Shown piece after piece: positions 36,022-45,443 of a stretch of 64,000 nt of DNA. Source of the stretch: Ignavibacteria bacterium (lineage in GTDB: Bacteria > Bacteroidota > Ignavibacteria > Tepidaquicellales > Tepidaquicellaceae); contig JADJWZ010000002.1 in NCBI GenBank assembly GCA_016716125.1, positions 62,001 through 126,000 of the forward strand, in the 5' to 3' direction. The first letter of the stretch is position 1; each line of letters begins with the position of its first letter. The position numbers and the translations under genes were made by a program. The notes below the pieces were generated by a model. That model saw only the letters and a program-made list of their open reading frames with translations. It had not been told where the DNA came from and did not search any database.

Positions 36022-36678
36022 ATGGCTAAAACAAAACAAGACAGAAAAAAAGGTTCGGAAGGATCTGAAAAAGATGAAGCCAAGGGAGGAAAATCTTCCG
36101 GTGAATTCAAAGAAGAGAAAGTCGATATAAATCTGCTACATACATACAGGGATAAGATTGTTCCTGAACTTAAAAAGAAGTTTAATTATAAAAATGTAAT
36201 GCAGGTGCCCAAGCTGGATAAAATCAACATTAATGTCGGGGTTGGTGCTGCTACTACAGATGCGAAATTGATTGACACAACTGTTAAAGAGCTTGAATCT
36301 ATAACCGGTCAAAAGCCGACCATAGTAAAAGCAAAGAAGTCGGTTTCAAATTTCAAACTCAGGGAAGGCATGAACATTGGCGTAAAGCTTACATTAAGAA
36401 ATGCCAGAATGTATGAGTTTCTTGAAAGATTTATCAGAATTTCAATACCGAGAGTAAGAGACTTCAGAGGCTTGTCGGATAAAAGTTTTGACGGCAGGGG
36501 AAATTACAGTCTCGGCATAAAAGAGCAGATCATATTTCCAGAAATCAATGTAGATAATGTTAACAGAATATCCGGAATGGATATAACATTCGTAACTACG
36601 GCAAAGACTGATGAAGAATCGCTTGCATTGTTAAAGGCATTCGGTCTTCCGTTTATAAAAAGACAAACAAATAATTAA
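36022..36678 (+). CDS. rplE: 50S ribosomal protein L5 with charged N-terminal extension
   Basis: 218 residues against about 180. Residues 1-38 are Lys/Glu/Gly-rich ([18 protein letters not shown]), and L5 proper starts at [40 protein letters not shown] and [20 protein letters not shown] are conserved. L5 binds 5S rRNA and contacts P-site tRNA. Confidence 0.97.
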   Translation: MAKTKQDRKKGSEGSEKDEAKGGKSSGEFKEEKVDINLLHTYRDKIVPELKKKFNYKNVMQVPKLDKININVGVGAATTDAKLIDTTVKELESITGQKPTIVKAKKSVSNFKLREGMNIGVKLTLRNARMYEFLERFIRISIPRVRDFRGLSDKSFDGRGNYSLGIKEQIIFPEINVDNVNRISGMDITFVTTAKTDEESLALLKAFGLPFIKRQTNN

Positions 36679-36694
36679 TTAAAGCTATAATACA

Positions 36695-36964
36695 ATGGCA
36701 AGAAAAGCATTAATTGCAAAACAGAAAAGAAGAGAGAGATTAGTCGAACAGTATGCTAAGAAGAGAGCAGAGTTGAAAGCTAACGGTGATTATGAAGGTT
36801 TGCAAAAATTACCGAGGAACAGCAGTCCGTCAAGACTGAATAACAGATGTAATGTAACCGGCAGAGTAAGAGGTTACTATAGAAAATTCGGAATGTCGAG
36901 ACTGGTTTTCAGAGAAATGGCATTACAGGGAAAAATTCCGGGCGTAATAAAATCAAGTTGGTAA
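36695..36964 (+). CDS. rpsN: 30S ribosomal protein S14 (zinc-free long form)
   Basis: 89 residues. [20 protein letters not shown] starts it and [20 protein letters not shown] ends the core; the CxxC pairs of the zinc form are missing, so this is the C-minus type. Confidence 0.97.
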   Translation: MARKALIAKQKRRERLVEQYAKKRAELKANGDYEGLQKLPRNSSPSRLNNRCNVTGRVRGYYRKFGMSRLVFREMALQGKIPGVIKSSW

Positions 36965-36990
36965 ATTAAAAGATTCAGGAGAATTATAAA

Positions 36991-37389
36991 ATGTCAATGA
37001 CAGATCCCATCGCGGATTATTTAACAAGAGTCCGAAATGCAATTAAAGCCGGAAAGAAAACGGTGGACATGCCGGCATCCAAGTTCAGAGAAGCGATCAG
37101 CGCTATCTTAAAGAAGTCATCATTTATTGATGAGTATAAGATCATTGAGACTGAGGATAAGTTTAAAATGCTTTCCGTAAGGCTAAAGTATAACGACGGA
37201 GAGAGTGTAATTATGGGTTTAAAAAGGATCAGCAGACCGGGAATAAGAAGATACGTCGGTCATGAAAAACTTCCGAGAGTCAGGAACGGCCTTGGTGTTG
37301 CTATTATTTCCACTTCAAAAGGATTATTAACAGATAAAGAAGCCAGAAATCTAAAAGTTGGCGGTGAAGTTGTCTGCCATATTTGGTAA
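36991..37389 (+). CDS. rpsH: 30S ribosomal protein S8
   Basis: 132 residues. MTDPIADYLTRVRNAIKAGK and the C-terminal GLGVAIISTSKGLLTDKEAR are S8. It binds central-domain 16S rRNA and is the usual translational repressor of the spc operon. Confidence 0.98.
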   Translation: MSMTDPIADYLTRVRNAIKAGKKTVDMPASKFREAISAILKKSSFIDEYKIIETEDKFKMLSVRLKYNDGESVIMGLKRISRPGIRRYVGHEKLPRVRNGLGVAIISTSKGLLTDKEARNLKVGGEVVCHIW

Positions 37390-37417
37390 TTAATTAAAAA
37401 GTTAAACTGTAAAAGAA

Positions 37418-37957
37418 ATGAGCAGAATAGGTAAAAAGCCGATAGAACTTTCAGACAAGGTAAAAGTTACTCAAAAAGGGAAACTGATTGAAGTAACCGG
37501 ACCGAACGGTACATTGAATATGGAAATTACAGGCGGTATAAGTTTAGAAATCAAGGATAACGAGATCAATGTAATGAGAGAAGATGATTCAAAGAAAAAC
37601 AGATCGCTTCACGGCTTATACAGATCATTGTTAAATAATATGATCGTCGGAGTTAAAGACGGATTTTCAAAAAAGCTGGAATTATCAGGTATTGGATACA
37701 GAGCAGAGCTTAAAGGAAAGAATCTGGTTTTGATGCTTGGTTATTCACATCCTACTGTTTTTGTTCCGCCGGCGGAGATCACAATTGAAGTGCCTGCTCC
37801 GAATGCAATACTTATAAAAGGCGTAAGTAAAGAACTTGTCGGACTTGTCGCTGCAAAAATAAGATCATTCAGAAAACCTGAGCCATATAAAGGCAAAGGA
37901 ATAAAGTTTGAGAATGAAGTGGTCAGAAGAAAAGCAGGAAAGACAGCTGCGAAATAA
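37418..37957 (+). CDS. rplF: 50S ribosomal protein L6
   Basis: 179 residues. MSRIGKKPIELSDKVKV, then the second repeat LELSGIGYRAELKGKNLVLM and EPYKGKGIKFENEVVRRKAG at the end. Full length; it lies close to the factor-binding stalk. Confidence 0.98.
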   Translation: MSRIGKKPIELSDKVKVTQKGKLIEVTGPNGTLNMEITGGISLEIKDNEINVMREDDSKKNRSLHGLYRSLLNNMIVGVKDGFSKKLELSGIGYRAELKGKNLVLMLGYSHPTVFVPPAEITIEVPAPNAILIKGVSKELVGLVAAKIRSFRKPEPYKGKGIKFENEVVRRKAGKTAAK

Positions 37958-37979
37958 AATTAATGAGATTTAAAATAAA

Positions 37980-38351
37980 ATGAATCAAATTCAAAAAAGT
38001 AAAAAGAGAAAAGAGAGAATCAGATATCAGATCAGAAAAAAACTGAGAGGTACTTCAGAAGTTCCTAGACTGGTAGTTTACAGAAGTCTTGATCATATAT
38101 ATGCGCAATTAGTGGATGATGTAAATTCGAAAACGCTTTTCACATTATCTACAAAGTCAAAGGAGATAACTGATAAGATCTCAGGATTAAAAGGTAAAGT
38201 AGAGAAGAGTAAAATGATCGGTAAGCTGGCTGCGGAAAAAGCAATTTCGGGCAGCATCAGTTCGGTTGTTTTTGACAGAAACGGATATTTGTATCACGGA
38301 AGAGTAAAAGCTCTTGCCGATGGAGCCCGCGAAGGTGGTTTAAAATTCTGA
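37980..38351 (+). CDS. rplR: 50S ribosomal protein L18
   Basis: 123 residues. [32 protein letters not shown] and [20 protein letters not shown] are L18, which binds 5S rRNA with L5. A 164-base gap holding tRNA-Gln separates it from rpsE. Confidence 0.97.
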   Translation: MNQIQKSKKRKERIRYQIRKKLRGTSEVPRLVVYRSLDHIYAQLVDDVNSKTLFTLSTKSKEITDKISGLKGKVEKSKMIGKLAAEKAISGSISSVVFDRNGYLYHGRVKALADGAREGGLKF

Positions 38352-38405
38352 TTATAATTAGTATATTTCCCGTTCTAATTATTCAGAAAATAAAGATCTA
38401 ACGAC

Positions 38406-38476
38406 TCTCGGGTCGTCTAATGGCAGGACACCGGCCTTTGGAGCCGTTTGTGGAGGTTCGACTCCTCCCCTGAGAA
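38406..38476 (+). tRNA. tRNA-Gln (anticodon TTG)
   Basis: Acceptor TCTCGGG/CCTGAGA (one G-T pair), D arm GTC/GAC, anticodon loop CTTTGGA with TTG at positions 34-36 on stem CCGGC/GCCGT (bottom pair C-T mismatched), a 4-base variable loop, and T arm GGAGG-TTCGACT-CCTCC. The discriminator is A and no CCA is encoded. It lies in the same direction between rplR and rpsE, inside the spc operon. Confidence 0.93.
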
Positions 38477-38515
38477 CAAAAATATACAGATGATTTTAAA
38501 AGACATTTTAACTTA

Positions 38516-39028
38516 ATGAAAAAAACGAAAAATTTTAAAGCCGGTGAATTAGAACTTAAAGACAAAATGGTTCACATTGGCAGAGTTGCTAAGGTTGTAA
38601 AGGGCGGAAGAAGATTCAGCTTTTCTGCTGTTTCAGTAGTTGGCGACGGACACGGACATGTAGGAATTGGTTTAGGAAAAGCAAATGAAGTTACGGATTC
38701 TATCAGAAAAAGCGTAGAGGATGCAAAGAAAAATGTAATTGAAGTTCCGATCATAAAAGGAACAATACCACATGAGATAATAGGAAAATACGGAGCGGCA
38801 AAAGTCATGCTGAAACCGGCTTCACCGGGAACAGGAATAATCGCAGGCGGAGGAGTAAGAGCGGTACTTGAATCAGCAGGAGTTCAGGATGTTTTAACAA
38901 AATTATTAGGTTCATCTAATCCGCACAATGTAGTAAAAGCAACAATGAGAGCTTTATTATTACTGAACGATGCAAAGAAAGTCGCAGACAGAAGAGGCAT
39001 TACAGTTCAGGAATTATTTGCAAATTAA
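38516..39028 (+). CDS. rpsE: 30S ribosomal protein S5
   Basis: 170 residues. [39 protein letters not shown] and [20 protein letters not shown] are S5. It controls accuracy with S4. It follows the tRNA-Gln by 39 bases. Confidence 0.98.
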   Translation: MKKTKNFKAGELELKDKMVHIGRVAKVVKGGRRFSFSAVSVVGDGHGHVGIGLGKANEVTDSIRKSVEDAKKNVIEVPIIKGTIPHEIIGKYGAAKVMLKPASPGTGIIAGGGVRAVLESAGVQDVLTKLLGSSNPHNVVKATMRALLLLNDAKKVADRRGITVQELFAN

Positions 39029-39044
39029 TTTCAGATAAGAAGTC

Positions 39045-39227
39045 ATGTTAAAAATAACACAAACAAAAAGCATAATCGGAAGACTGGAAAAGCAGAAGCG
39101 GACAATTGAAGCGCTGGGATTGGGAAGACCAAATTATTTTACCGTGAAAAAAGATACACCTCAGATAAGAGGTATGATCAATGTTGTAAAGCATCTGGTA
39201 AAAGTAGAAGAAAATTATAAACAGTAA
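39045..39227 (+). CDS. rpmD: 50S ribosomal protein L30
   Basis: 60 residues. [20 protein letters not shown] and [20 protein letters not shown] are L30. It ends 97 bases before rplO. Confidence 0.96.
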   Translation: MLKITQTKSIIGRLEKQKRTIEALGLGRPNYFTVKKDTPQIRGMINVVKHLVKVEENYKQ

Positions 39228-39258
39228 TACTAATTAATAAAACCAAGTTCTTTTTAGT

Positions 39259-39285
39259 CCTTTGCCCTGAAAGTAAGGCCAAAGG
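39259..39285 (+). promoter_or_regulatory. hairpin in the rpmD-rplO gap
   Basis: CCTTTGCCCT pairs with AGGCCAAAGG around GAAAGTA with one C-C mismatch. It lies in a 97-base non-coding gap that is unusually long for this operon. No T-run follows, so it may be a processing or regulatory stem and not a terminator. Confidence 0.45.
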
Positions 39286-39324
39286 AATTTTAATTAAATT
39301 TGTAAGTATAAGAAAATTTTTTTA

Positions 39325-39783
39325 ATGGACATTTTAAGTAATTTAAAGTACGCGGAAGGCTCACGAAAAAAGAGAAAAAGAGTCGGCAGAGGTCAGGGAT
39401 CCGGACACGGCGGTACCTCAACAAGAGGTCACAAAGGTCAGCATTCAAGATCCGGCGCAAAATTCAGAGCCTGGTTTGAAGGCGGACAAATGCCTTTGCA
39501 GAGAAGAGTTCCGAAATTCGGTTTTAAAAATATTAACAGAGTTGAATATTCGGTTTTAAATCTTAACGATATTCAGAAATTAATAGATGATAAGAAAATT
39601 CAGGAAACTTCTATTGATAAGGAATATCTTCTGAAGAATAAATTTGTAAAGGGAAAAAATAAACCTTTAAAGATTTTAGGCAACGGTGAGATTAAAACTA
39701 AAATTGATATTACTGCAGATGCTTTCAGTAAGACTGCAATCGAGAAGATTGAAAAAGCAGGAGGAAAAGCAGTAAAATTATGA
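39325..39783 (+). CDS. rplO: 50S ribosomal protein L15
   Basis: 152 residues. [20 protein letters not shown], then [20 protein letters not shown] and [17 protein letters not shown] are L15. Its stop overlaps the secY start (ATGA at 39780-39783), the usual translational coupling. Confidence 0.98.
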   Translation: MDILSNLKYAEGSRKKRKRVGRGQGSGHGGTSTRGHKGQHSRSGAKFRAWFEGGQMPLQRRVPKFGFKNINRVEYSVLNLNDIQKLIDDKKIQETSIDKEYLLKNKFVKGKNKPLKILGNGEIKTKIDITADAFSKTAIEKIEKAGGKAVKL

Positions 39784-40904
39784 AGGGATTTTTTGAAAGT
39801 TTTAGAAATATTTTTAAAATTGAAGAACTCAGGAACAGGCTTTTATTCACACTTGCAATATTAGTCGTTGTCAGAATTGGCGCGCATATTACATTACCGG
39901 GTATAGATGCAACGATACTTGCTGAGGCATCAAAGAATCAGGCTTCTAACACGCTGTTTGGATTATATGATATGTTTGTCGGCGGGGGCATTTCAGAATG
40001 CTGCTATTTTCGCATTAGGTATAATGCCTTACATCAGCGCGTCTATTATAATTCAGCTTCTCGGAGCGGTTTTCCCTTATTTCCAGAAACTTCAGAAAGA
40101 AGGTGAAGAAGGAAGAAAGAAGATCAATCAGCTTACGCGGCTCGGTACAATTCCGGTAGCTGCATTGCAGGCATGGGGAGTGAGTGTTCAGCTCGGATCA
40201 AGATCTGTAGGAGATTTAAGCGTGATCAGTCCTGAAATATCAAGCGCATTCTTTACTTTTTCTACTGTTATAATACTTACAGGTGCTACAATATTTATGA
40301 TGTGGCTTGGCGAACAGATCACAGAAAGAGGTATCGGAAACGGTATTTCACTAATAATTTTTATAGGAATCATTGATAAATTTCCTTATTCTGTATTTGA
40401 TGAATATCAGATAGTTTCATCAGGCGCAAGGAATATTCTTGTTGAGATCATTTACATAATCGGATTCCTTTTAATAATTGCAGGTGTGATCGCAGTAACA
40501 GTTGCTACCAGAAGAATTCCTGTACAGTATGCAAAAAGAGTGGTCGGAAGAAAAGTATTCGGAGGTGTTACGCAATATATTCCGATGAAGGTAAATTCAG
40601 CAGGTGTTATGCCGCTTATTTTCGCTCAGTCAATTATGTTTGTGCCGAGTACGGTACTTTCATTTTTTCCGAACAGTGAATTCATGCAAGGCGTAGCAAA
40701 ATATTTTGATTATACAAGCTGGTTATTCCGACCTTCCTTATGAAGCTTGGAGTAACAACAGGATTGTCGCAATTTTTCGGCGGAACAAGTCTTCTGATCA
40801 TAGTAGGTGTCGCGCTTGATACATTGCAGCAGATTGAATCACATCTTCTGATGAGACATTATGACGGGTTTATGAAATCAGGAAAAATTAAATCCCGAAG
40901 ATAG
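39780..40904 (+). pseudogene. secY: SecY preprotein translocase subunit, frameshifted and internally deleted as sequenced
   Basis: Frame 1 starts FKIEELRNRLLFTLAILVVV and runs to GLYDMFVGGG. An extra G in GGGGG (39984-39988) shifts the frame; in the next frame AFQNAAIFALGIMPYISASI continues to [18 protein letters not shown]. There the sequence jumps to [20 protein letters not shown] and [20 protein letters not shown], giving the true SecY end ([20 protein letters not shown]). About 65-75 residues (the segment around transmembrane helix 8, the large cytosolic loop and helix 9 of a normal 440-residue SecY) are missing. Junction words TGGTTA/GTTATTCCG suggest a microhomology collapse. An essential gene cannot look like this in a living cell, so error is likely. 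Confidence 0.9.
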
Positions 40905-40913
40905 GATTTCCGA

Positions 40914-41672
40914 ATGTCATTAATAAAGAGTAATAAAGAAATTGATCTGATCAGGGAAAGCAGTAAAATTGTAGCCGGCGTTTTTGAACATCTAAAAGAT
41001 CATATAAAGGAAGGAATTACTACTTCGGAAATTGATAAAATGGTTGAAGAATTTATTTTATCTAAAGACGGAATTCCGGCATTTAAAGGTTACAAAGTTG
41101 ACAAAAGAGTTTTTCCTGCAAGCAGTTGTATTTCGGTAAATGATGAAGTAGTTCACGGAATACCGGGTGACAGGAAACTTGTAAACGGCGATATAGTCTC
41201 TGTAGATGTTGGAGTAAAGAAAAACGGTTATTTCGGAGACAGCGCATATACATTCAAGGTAGGGGAGACAACATCAAGAGTAAATAAGTTATTGAAGATC
41301 ACAGAAGAGTCATTATATAAAGGAATAGAAAAAGCGGTTGACGGGAATGAAGTAAATGACATTTCAGTAGCAATACAGAATTATGTGGAAGGTTCGGGTT
41401 ACGGAGTAGTAAGAGCCTTGGTCGGACACGGAATAGGAAAGAATTTACACGAAGAACCTTCAGTCCCGAATTTTTACACACCGAATTCGAGACAGAAATT
41501 ATTTGAAGGAATGGTAATAGCAATAGAACCGATGGTAAATTACGGAACGTATGATGTAGTTCAGGATAGAGGCGGCTGGACGATCAGAACAAAAGACGGC
41601 GAACCGTCAGCGCATTTTGAACATACGGTACTGATAAAAAAAGGAAAAGCTGAGATATTAACTAAATGTTAA
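40914..41672 (+). CDS. map: methionine aminopeptidase, type I
   Basis: 252 residues. [39 protein letters not shown] (metal Asp pair), [17 protein letters not shown] (metal His) and [14 protein letters not shown] (metal Glu) are all present. It removes initiator Met. It follows secY by 9 bases; adk, often between them, is absent. Confidence 0.97.
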   Translation: MSLIKSNKEIDLIRESSKIVAGVFEHLKDHIKEGITTSEIDKMVEEFILSKDGIPAFKGYKVDKRVFPASSCISVNDEVVHGIPGDRKLVNGDIVSVDVGVKKNGYFGDSAYTFKVGETTSRVNKLLKITEESLYKGIEKAVDGNEVNDISVAIQNYVEGSGYGVVRALVGHGIGKNLHEEPSVPNFYTPNSRQKLFEGMVIAIEPMVNYGTYDVVQDRGGWTIRTKDGEPSAHFEHTVLIKKGKAEILTKC

Positions 41673-41694
41673 TATCTTAACATTAAAAAGATAT

Positions 41695-41913
41695 ATGGCA
41701 AAGCAGGATGCAATAAAAGTTGACGGAATAATTTCTGAAATTCTGCCTAACACCAATTTTAAAGTAAAATTGGAAAACGGTCATGAAATACTTGCGCATA
41801 TTTCCGGTAAGATGAGAATGAATTATATCAGGATATTACAGGGAGATAAAGTTACGGTAGAGTTATCGCCTTATGATCTTACAAAAGGCAGAATTACTTA
41901 CAGATATAAATAA
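41695..41913 (+). CDS. infA: translation initiation factor IF-1
   Basis: 72 residues of an S1-type OB fold: [59 protein letters not shown]. Typical length. Confidence 0.98.
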   Translation: MAKQDAIKVDGIISEILPNTNFKVKLENGHEILAHISGKMRMNYIRILQGDKVTVELSPYDLTKGRITYRYK

Positions 41914-41943
41914 TTTTAAAATATATAAAATTACATTACAGTC

Positions 41944-42057
41944 ATGAAAGTGCGAAGTTCAGTAAAGAAAATGTGTTCAAAATGTAAAATCATCAGAAGG
42001 AAAGGTGTAGTAAGAGTAATATGCACAAATCCGAAACACAAACAAAGACAGGGATAA
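41944..42057 (+). CDS. rpmJ: 50S ribosomal protein L36
   Basis: 37 residues: [20 protein letters not shown] then [13 protein letters not shown]. All four zinc ligands are present (Cys11, Cys14, Cys27, His32), so this is the zinc form. It lies between infA and rpsM, its standard place. Confidence 0.96.
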   Translation: MKVRSSVKKMCSKCKIIRRKGVVRVICTNPKHKQRQG

Positions 42058-42095
42058 AAATTTTTTTATAATTATAATATTTCAGGAGAAATAGT

Positions 42096-42479
42096 TTGGC
42101 AAGAATAGCAGGAGTAGATCTTCCAAAAAACAAGAGAGTGGTAATTGGATTAATGTCGATATTCGGCATTGGTAAATCCACATCACAAAAGATACTGGCA
42201 AAAGCCGGTATAAGCGAAGACAAAAAAGTATCACAGCTTTCTGACGACGAAGTAAATCAGATCAGAGCAGAGATCGGAGTTGAGACAAAGGTTGAAGGTT
42301 CTTTGAAATCTGAGATAGCCATGAACATAAAAAGGCTGACTGATATCGGAACATACAGAGGCAGAAGACACAGAAGAGGATTGCCGGTAAGAGGACAAAG
42401 GACGAAGACGAATGCCAGGACGAGAAAAGGAAAGAGAAAAACTGTCGCAGGCAAAAAGAAAGCAGCAGCTAAGAAATAA
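42096..42479 (+). CDS. rpsM: 30S ribosomal protein S13
   Basis: 127 residues from TTG 42096 behind [50 protein letters not shown] and a basic [13 protein letters not shown] tail. It contacts P-site tRNA. Confidence 0.98.
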   Translation: MARIAGVDLPKNKRVVIGLMSIFGIGKSTSQKILAKAGISEDKKVSQLSDDEVNQIRAEIGVETKVEGSLKSEIAMNIKRLTDIGTYRGRRHRRGLPVRGQRTKTNARTRKGKRKTVAGKKKAAAKK

Positions 42480-42552
42480 CAGTTAAATAATTTAAGAAGG
42501 CTGTTACATAAATCAAAGATTATTAAAGTTATAAAAAAATAAATATACTAAT

Positions 42553-42939
42553 TTGGCAAAGAACTTTAAAAAAACCAAGAAGAAAGTAAATGTGGAAGCA
42601 AACGGAGTAGCGCACGTCAAAGCTACTTTTAACAATGTTATAGTCACATTAACCGATCTTTACGGTAATACAATATCGTGGGCATCTTCAGGGAAAATGG
42701 GATTCAAGGGATCTAAGAAGAATACTCCATTCGCTGCGCAGCTAACAGCTGAAAGCGCTGCAAAAGCTGCGATTGATCTGGGGATGAAGAAAGTAGAAGT
42801 ATTAATAAAAGGAGTCGGCTCGGGCAGAGACGCTGCAGTAAGATCTCTTAACACCGCCGGTCTTGAGGTTACGTCTATAAAAGATATAACTCCATTACCG
42901 CACAACGGATGCAGACCTCCTAAAAAGAGAAGACAATAA
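42553..42939 (+). CDS. rpsK: 30S ribosomal protein S11
   Basis: 128 residues from TTG 42553 with no clear Shine-Dalgarno. [40 protein letters not shown] and [13 protein letters not shown] at the end are S11. Confidence 0.98.
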   Translation: MAKNFKKTKKKVNVEANGVAHVKATFNNVIVTLTDLYGNTISWASSGKMGFKGSKKNTPFAAQLTAESAAKAAIDLGMKKVEVLIKGVGSGRDAAVRSLNTAGLEVTSIKDITPLPHNGCRPPKKRRQ

Positions 42940-42975
42940 TTTCAGAAAAGAATTTAATAAAGAAAAATAATATAA

Positions 42976-43605
42976 ATGGCAAGATATACAGGCGCTAATT
43001 GTAAATTGTGTCGCAGAGAGAAGCAAAAATTATTTCTAAAAGGAACGAAATGCTTTTCGGATAAATGTCCTATTGAAAACAGAAATTATCCGCCCGGGCA
43101 GCATGGGTTCTCAAAAAGAACAAGAATGACTGACTATGCAGTACAGCTTCGTGAGAAGCAGAAAGTCAGAAAGACTTACGGAGTTCTTGAAAATCAATTC
43201 AGAAGATATTTTGAAGCTGCAAACAAGAAAACCGGAGTCACCGGTGATAACTTAGTTAAGCTTCTGGAGAGAAGACTCGACAATACGGTTTACAGACTTG
43301 GACTTGCTCCTTCGAGGAAGTCAGCAAGACAGCTGATCTTACACAGACATTTCACTGTAAACGGAACAGTAGTAAATATTCCGTCATATCTTTTAAAGTC
43401 AGGTGATCTTATACAGGTAAGGGAAAAAAGCAAGAAGCTTGATATAATTCATGATTCTATGAAGAGAATTAAAGATAATATGCTTCCTACCTGGCTAAAT
43501 CTGGATAAGGCGAATTTACAGGGAGTATTTATGAAAGAGCCGGAGAGATCCGATGTTCAGTTTATAGGCAATGAACAGCTGATAGTCGAGCTGTATTCAA
43601 AATAA
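42976..43605 (+). CDS. rpsD: 30S ribosomal protein S4 (zinc form)
   Basis: 209 residues. Cys9, Cys12, Cys26 and Cys31 (NCKLCRREKQ; KCFSDKCP) make the zinc-binding C-plus form. YPPGQHGFSKRTRMTDYAVQ and the S4 domain RRLDNTVYRLGLAPSRKSAR follow. It nucleates the 30S body. Confidence 0.97.
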   Translation: MARYTGANCKLCRREKQKLFLKGTKCFSDKCPIENRNYPPGQHGFSKRTRMTDYAVQLREKQKVRKTYGVLENQFRRYFEAANKKTGVTGDNLVKLLERRLDNTVYRLGLAPSRKSARQLILHRHFTVNGTVVNIPSYLLKSGDLIQVREKSKKLDIIHDSMKRIKDNMLPTWLNLDKANLQGVFMKEPERSDVQFIGNEQLIVELYSK

Positions 43606-43634
43606 TTTTTTATAAAATAAACAAAGAGTATATA

Positions 43635-44372
43635 ATGAAAATTAATAATTTTCAAATGCCGGAATCAATTATAAAAGAAGAATCTACTTATACTGATAAA
43701 TTCGGAAGGTTTATTATGCAGCCTCTGGAAAGAGGATACGGAGTAACGCTTGGCAATTCTTTAAGAAGGATACTTATTTCATCTCTTCCGGGTACGGCAA
43801 TAATAGCTATTAAGGTTAATGATGCTCCGCATGAGTTTACGACATTAAAAGGAGTAGTGGAAGATCTTTCCGAAATAATATTGAATCTGAAAGAAGTCAG
43901 ATTTAAGGATATTACAAATAAGTCTTCAAAAATAGAATTTACATTAAAAGGTCAGCATATATTCACTGCAAAAGATATTCAGGATAACACTGCTGATTTT
44001 GAAATATTAAATCCGGAAAAACACATTGCAACACTGAATAAAGATGCGAATCTAAATATTGAGATAAGAATGGGATCCGGATTTGGTTATGTGCCTTCAG
44101 ATGACAATAAGCTTGCAAATTTACCGCTTGAGTTTATTTATGTGGATTCAATATTTTCGCCGGTATCAAAAGCAAATTATATAATCGAAAATACAAGAGT
44201 AGGAAAAAGAACGGATTATGAGAAGCTTATTCTTGAGATCACTACTGACGGTTCAATTAATCCTGAAGATGCGCTGGTAAATTCAGCAAGATTAATGCAG
44301 GAGCACATTGACATGTTCCTGAATCTCAATCCGGAAAACGTTAAAAAAGCAGGAAGAGCCGGTAAGAACTGA
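43635..44372 (+). CDS. rpoA: RNA polymerase alpha subunit, N-terminal domain (frame ends early)
   Basis: 245 residues of the assembly domain. QPLERGYGVTLGNSLRRILI and SSLPGTAIIAIKVNDAPHEF lead to INPEDALVNSARLMQEHIDM and NPENVKKAGRAGKN at the stop. The +1 frame over the last bases reads KKQEEPVRTEKDEEHEMIKK and continues without a break into the alpha C-terminal domain at 44392-44637. Removing one A from AAAAAA (44343-44348) restores a normal 333-residue RpoA. The stop is therefore probably an artefact; polymerase slippage or a truly split subunit is possible but unlikely. Confidence 0.93.
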   Translation: MKINNFQMPESIIKEESTYTDKFGRFIMQPLERGYGVTLGNSLRRILISSLPGTAIIAIKVNDAPHEFTTLKGVVEDLSEIILNLKEVRFKDITNKSSKIEFTLKGQHIFTAKDIQDNTADFEILNPEKHIATLNKDANLNIEIRMGSGFGYVPSDDNKLANLPLEFIYVDSIFSPVSKANYIIENTRVGKRTDYEKLILEITTDGSINPEDALVNSARLMQEHIDMFLNLNPENVKKAGRAGKN

Positions 44373-44391
44373 AAAAGATGAAGAGCATGAA

Positions 44392-44637
44392 ATGATCAAG
44401 AAAATTCTTCTTATGCCGGTAGACGAATTAGATCTTTCGGTAAGATCACAAAATTGTTTAAGATCAGCGAATATAAAAACTATATCAGATCTTGTAAGCA
44501 AGAACGAAGGTGAAATGCTTCATTACAGAAATTTCGGCAGAAAATCCCTTGCAGAGCTTGGAGAATTAATTGAGAATTTCGGACTTACATTCGGAATGGA
44601 TGTTGACAAATATCTGAAAGAAGAAACAACTGTATAA
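44392..44637 (+). CDS. rpoA: RNA polymerase alpha subunit, C-terminal domain
   Basis: 81 residues. LLMPVDELDLSVRSQNCLRS then ANIKTISDLVSKNEGEMLHY and FGRKSLAELGELIENFGLTF is the helix-hairpin-helix alpha-CTD that binds UP elements and activators. The ATG at 44392 has no Shine-Dalgarno, which supports reading it as the second half of rpoA and not an independent gene. Confidence 0.92.
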   Translation: MIKKILLMPVDELDLSVRSQNCLRSANIKTISDLVSKNEGEMLHYRNFGRKSLAELGELIENFGLTFGMDVDKYLKEETTV

Positions 44638-44672
44638 TATAATTTTTAACTTAGAAAATTTAGAAGATATAT

Positions 44673-45350
44673 ATGGTACATAGAAAAAAAGGCAGAAAGT
44701 TAAGCAGAACAGCGAGTCACAGAAGAGCCCTGTTATCAAATCTTTCAATTTCATTGATCCTGCATAAAAGGATTCAGACCACAGAAGCAAAGGCAAAGGA
44801 ATTAAGAAGATTCATTGAACCGTTGGTGGCAAAAGCTAAACGCGCATTAAAGTATCAGGACTCTGCTCCTGAAAGAGGAATTCATCTGAGAAGGGAAGCG
44901 AGAAAATTTCTTAATCATAAGGAAGCATTGATCATACTTTTTGATGAGATCGGAGCAAAAGTCGGAGACAGACCGGGCGGATTTACAAGAGTACTTAAAA
45001 CCGGAAACAGATACGGTGACGGAGCGAGGACTGCGATAATAGAATTTGTTGATTATAATTATATTAAAGCTAAAGAAGAAAAAGATAAAGAAAAATCCGA
45101 AGCAGCTGATTCGAAATCCACAACTGAAGAATCCAAGACGAAACCAAAGGCAAAGAAGAAAGAGACAAATACTTTAATTGAGAAAAAGTCCGGGACAGTG
45201 ATGAAAAAAAAGGATAAATATCAGGATGACAAAGCAGAAGTGAAAAAAGAGAAAAAAGTAAAAGTTAAGGATGAAGATTCTGAAGATAAAAATGCCGGAG
45301 AAGAAAAAAAACCAAAATCCGAAACCAAAGAGAATAAAGAAACAAACTGA
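44673..45350 (+). CDS. rplQ: 50S ribosomal protein L17 with long charged C-terminal tail
   Basis: 225 residues. L17 occupies 1-130 (MVHRKKGRKLSRTASHRRAL, RFIEPLVAKAKRALKYQDSA, NRYGDGARTAIIEFVDYNYI). The last 95 or so residues are Lys/Glu/Asp/Ser-rich with repeats such as KKEKKVKVKDEDSEDKNAGE. The tail is probably disordered. L17 normally ends near 120-130. Confidence 0.96.
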   Translation: MVHRKKGRKLSRTASHRRALLSNLSISLILHKRIQTTEAKAKELRRFIEPLVAKAKRALKYQDSAPERGIHLRREARKFLNHKEALIILFDEIGAKVGDRPGGFTRVLKTGNRYGDGARTAIIEFVDYNYIKAKEEKDKEKSEAADSKSTTEESKTKPKAKKKETNTLIEKKSGTVMKKKDKYQDDKAEVKKEKKVKVKDEDSEDKNAGEEKKPKSETKENKETN

Positions 45351-45363
45351 TAGTTTTATTTCT

Positions 45364-45425
45364 ATCCTTAACTGAGTCAAAAAAATTTAATTTTTAAATT
45401 GCCGGTTAAGGATTTTTTATTTTAA
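45364..45425 (+). terminator. terminator of the ribosomal block
   Basis: ATCCTTAAC (45364-45372) pairs with GTTAAGGAT (45405-45413) over a 32-base loop, followed by TTTTTATTTT. It sits 14 bases after rplQ. Confidence 0.8.
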
Positions 45426-45443
45426 AATAATTTTTAAAAAACT

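Noticed and set aside
43635..44637. Programmed ribosomal frameshift in rpoA
   Set aside because: The frame change needed is +1 (or -2), while A AAA AAG sites drive -1 shifts, and no stimulatory structure or conserved precedent is known to me. A homopolymer error is simpler.
32006..45350. Horizontal origin of the ribosomal block
   Set aside because: Gene order, protein lengths and base composition match the flanking genes. Only the tRNA insertion, the missing upstream genes and the extensions are unusual.
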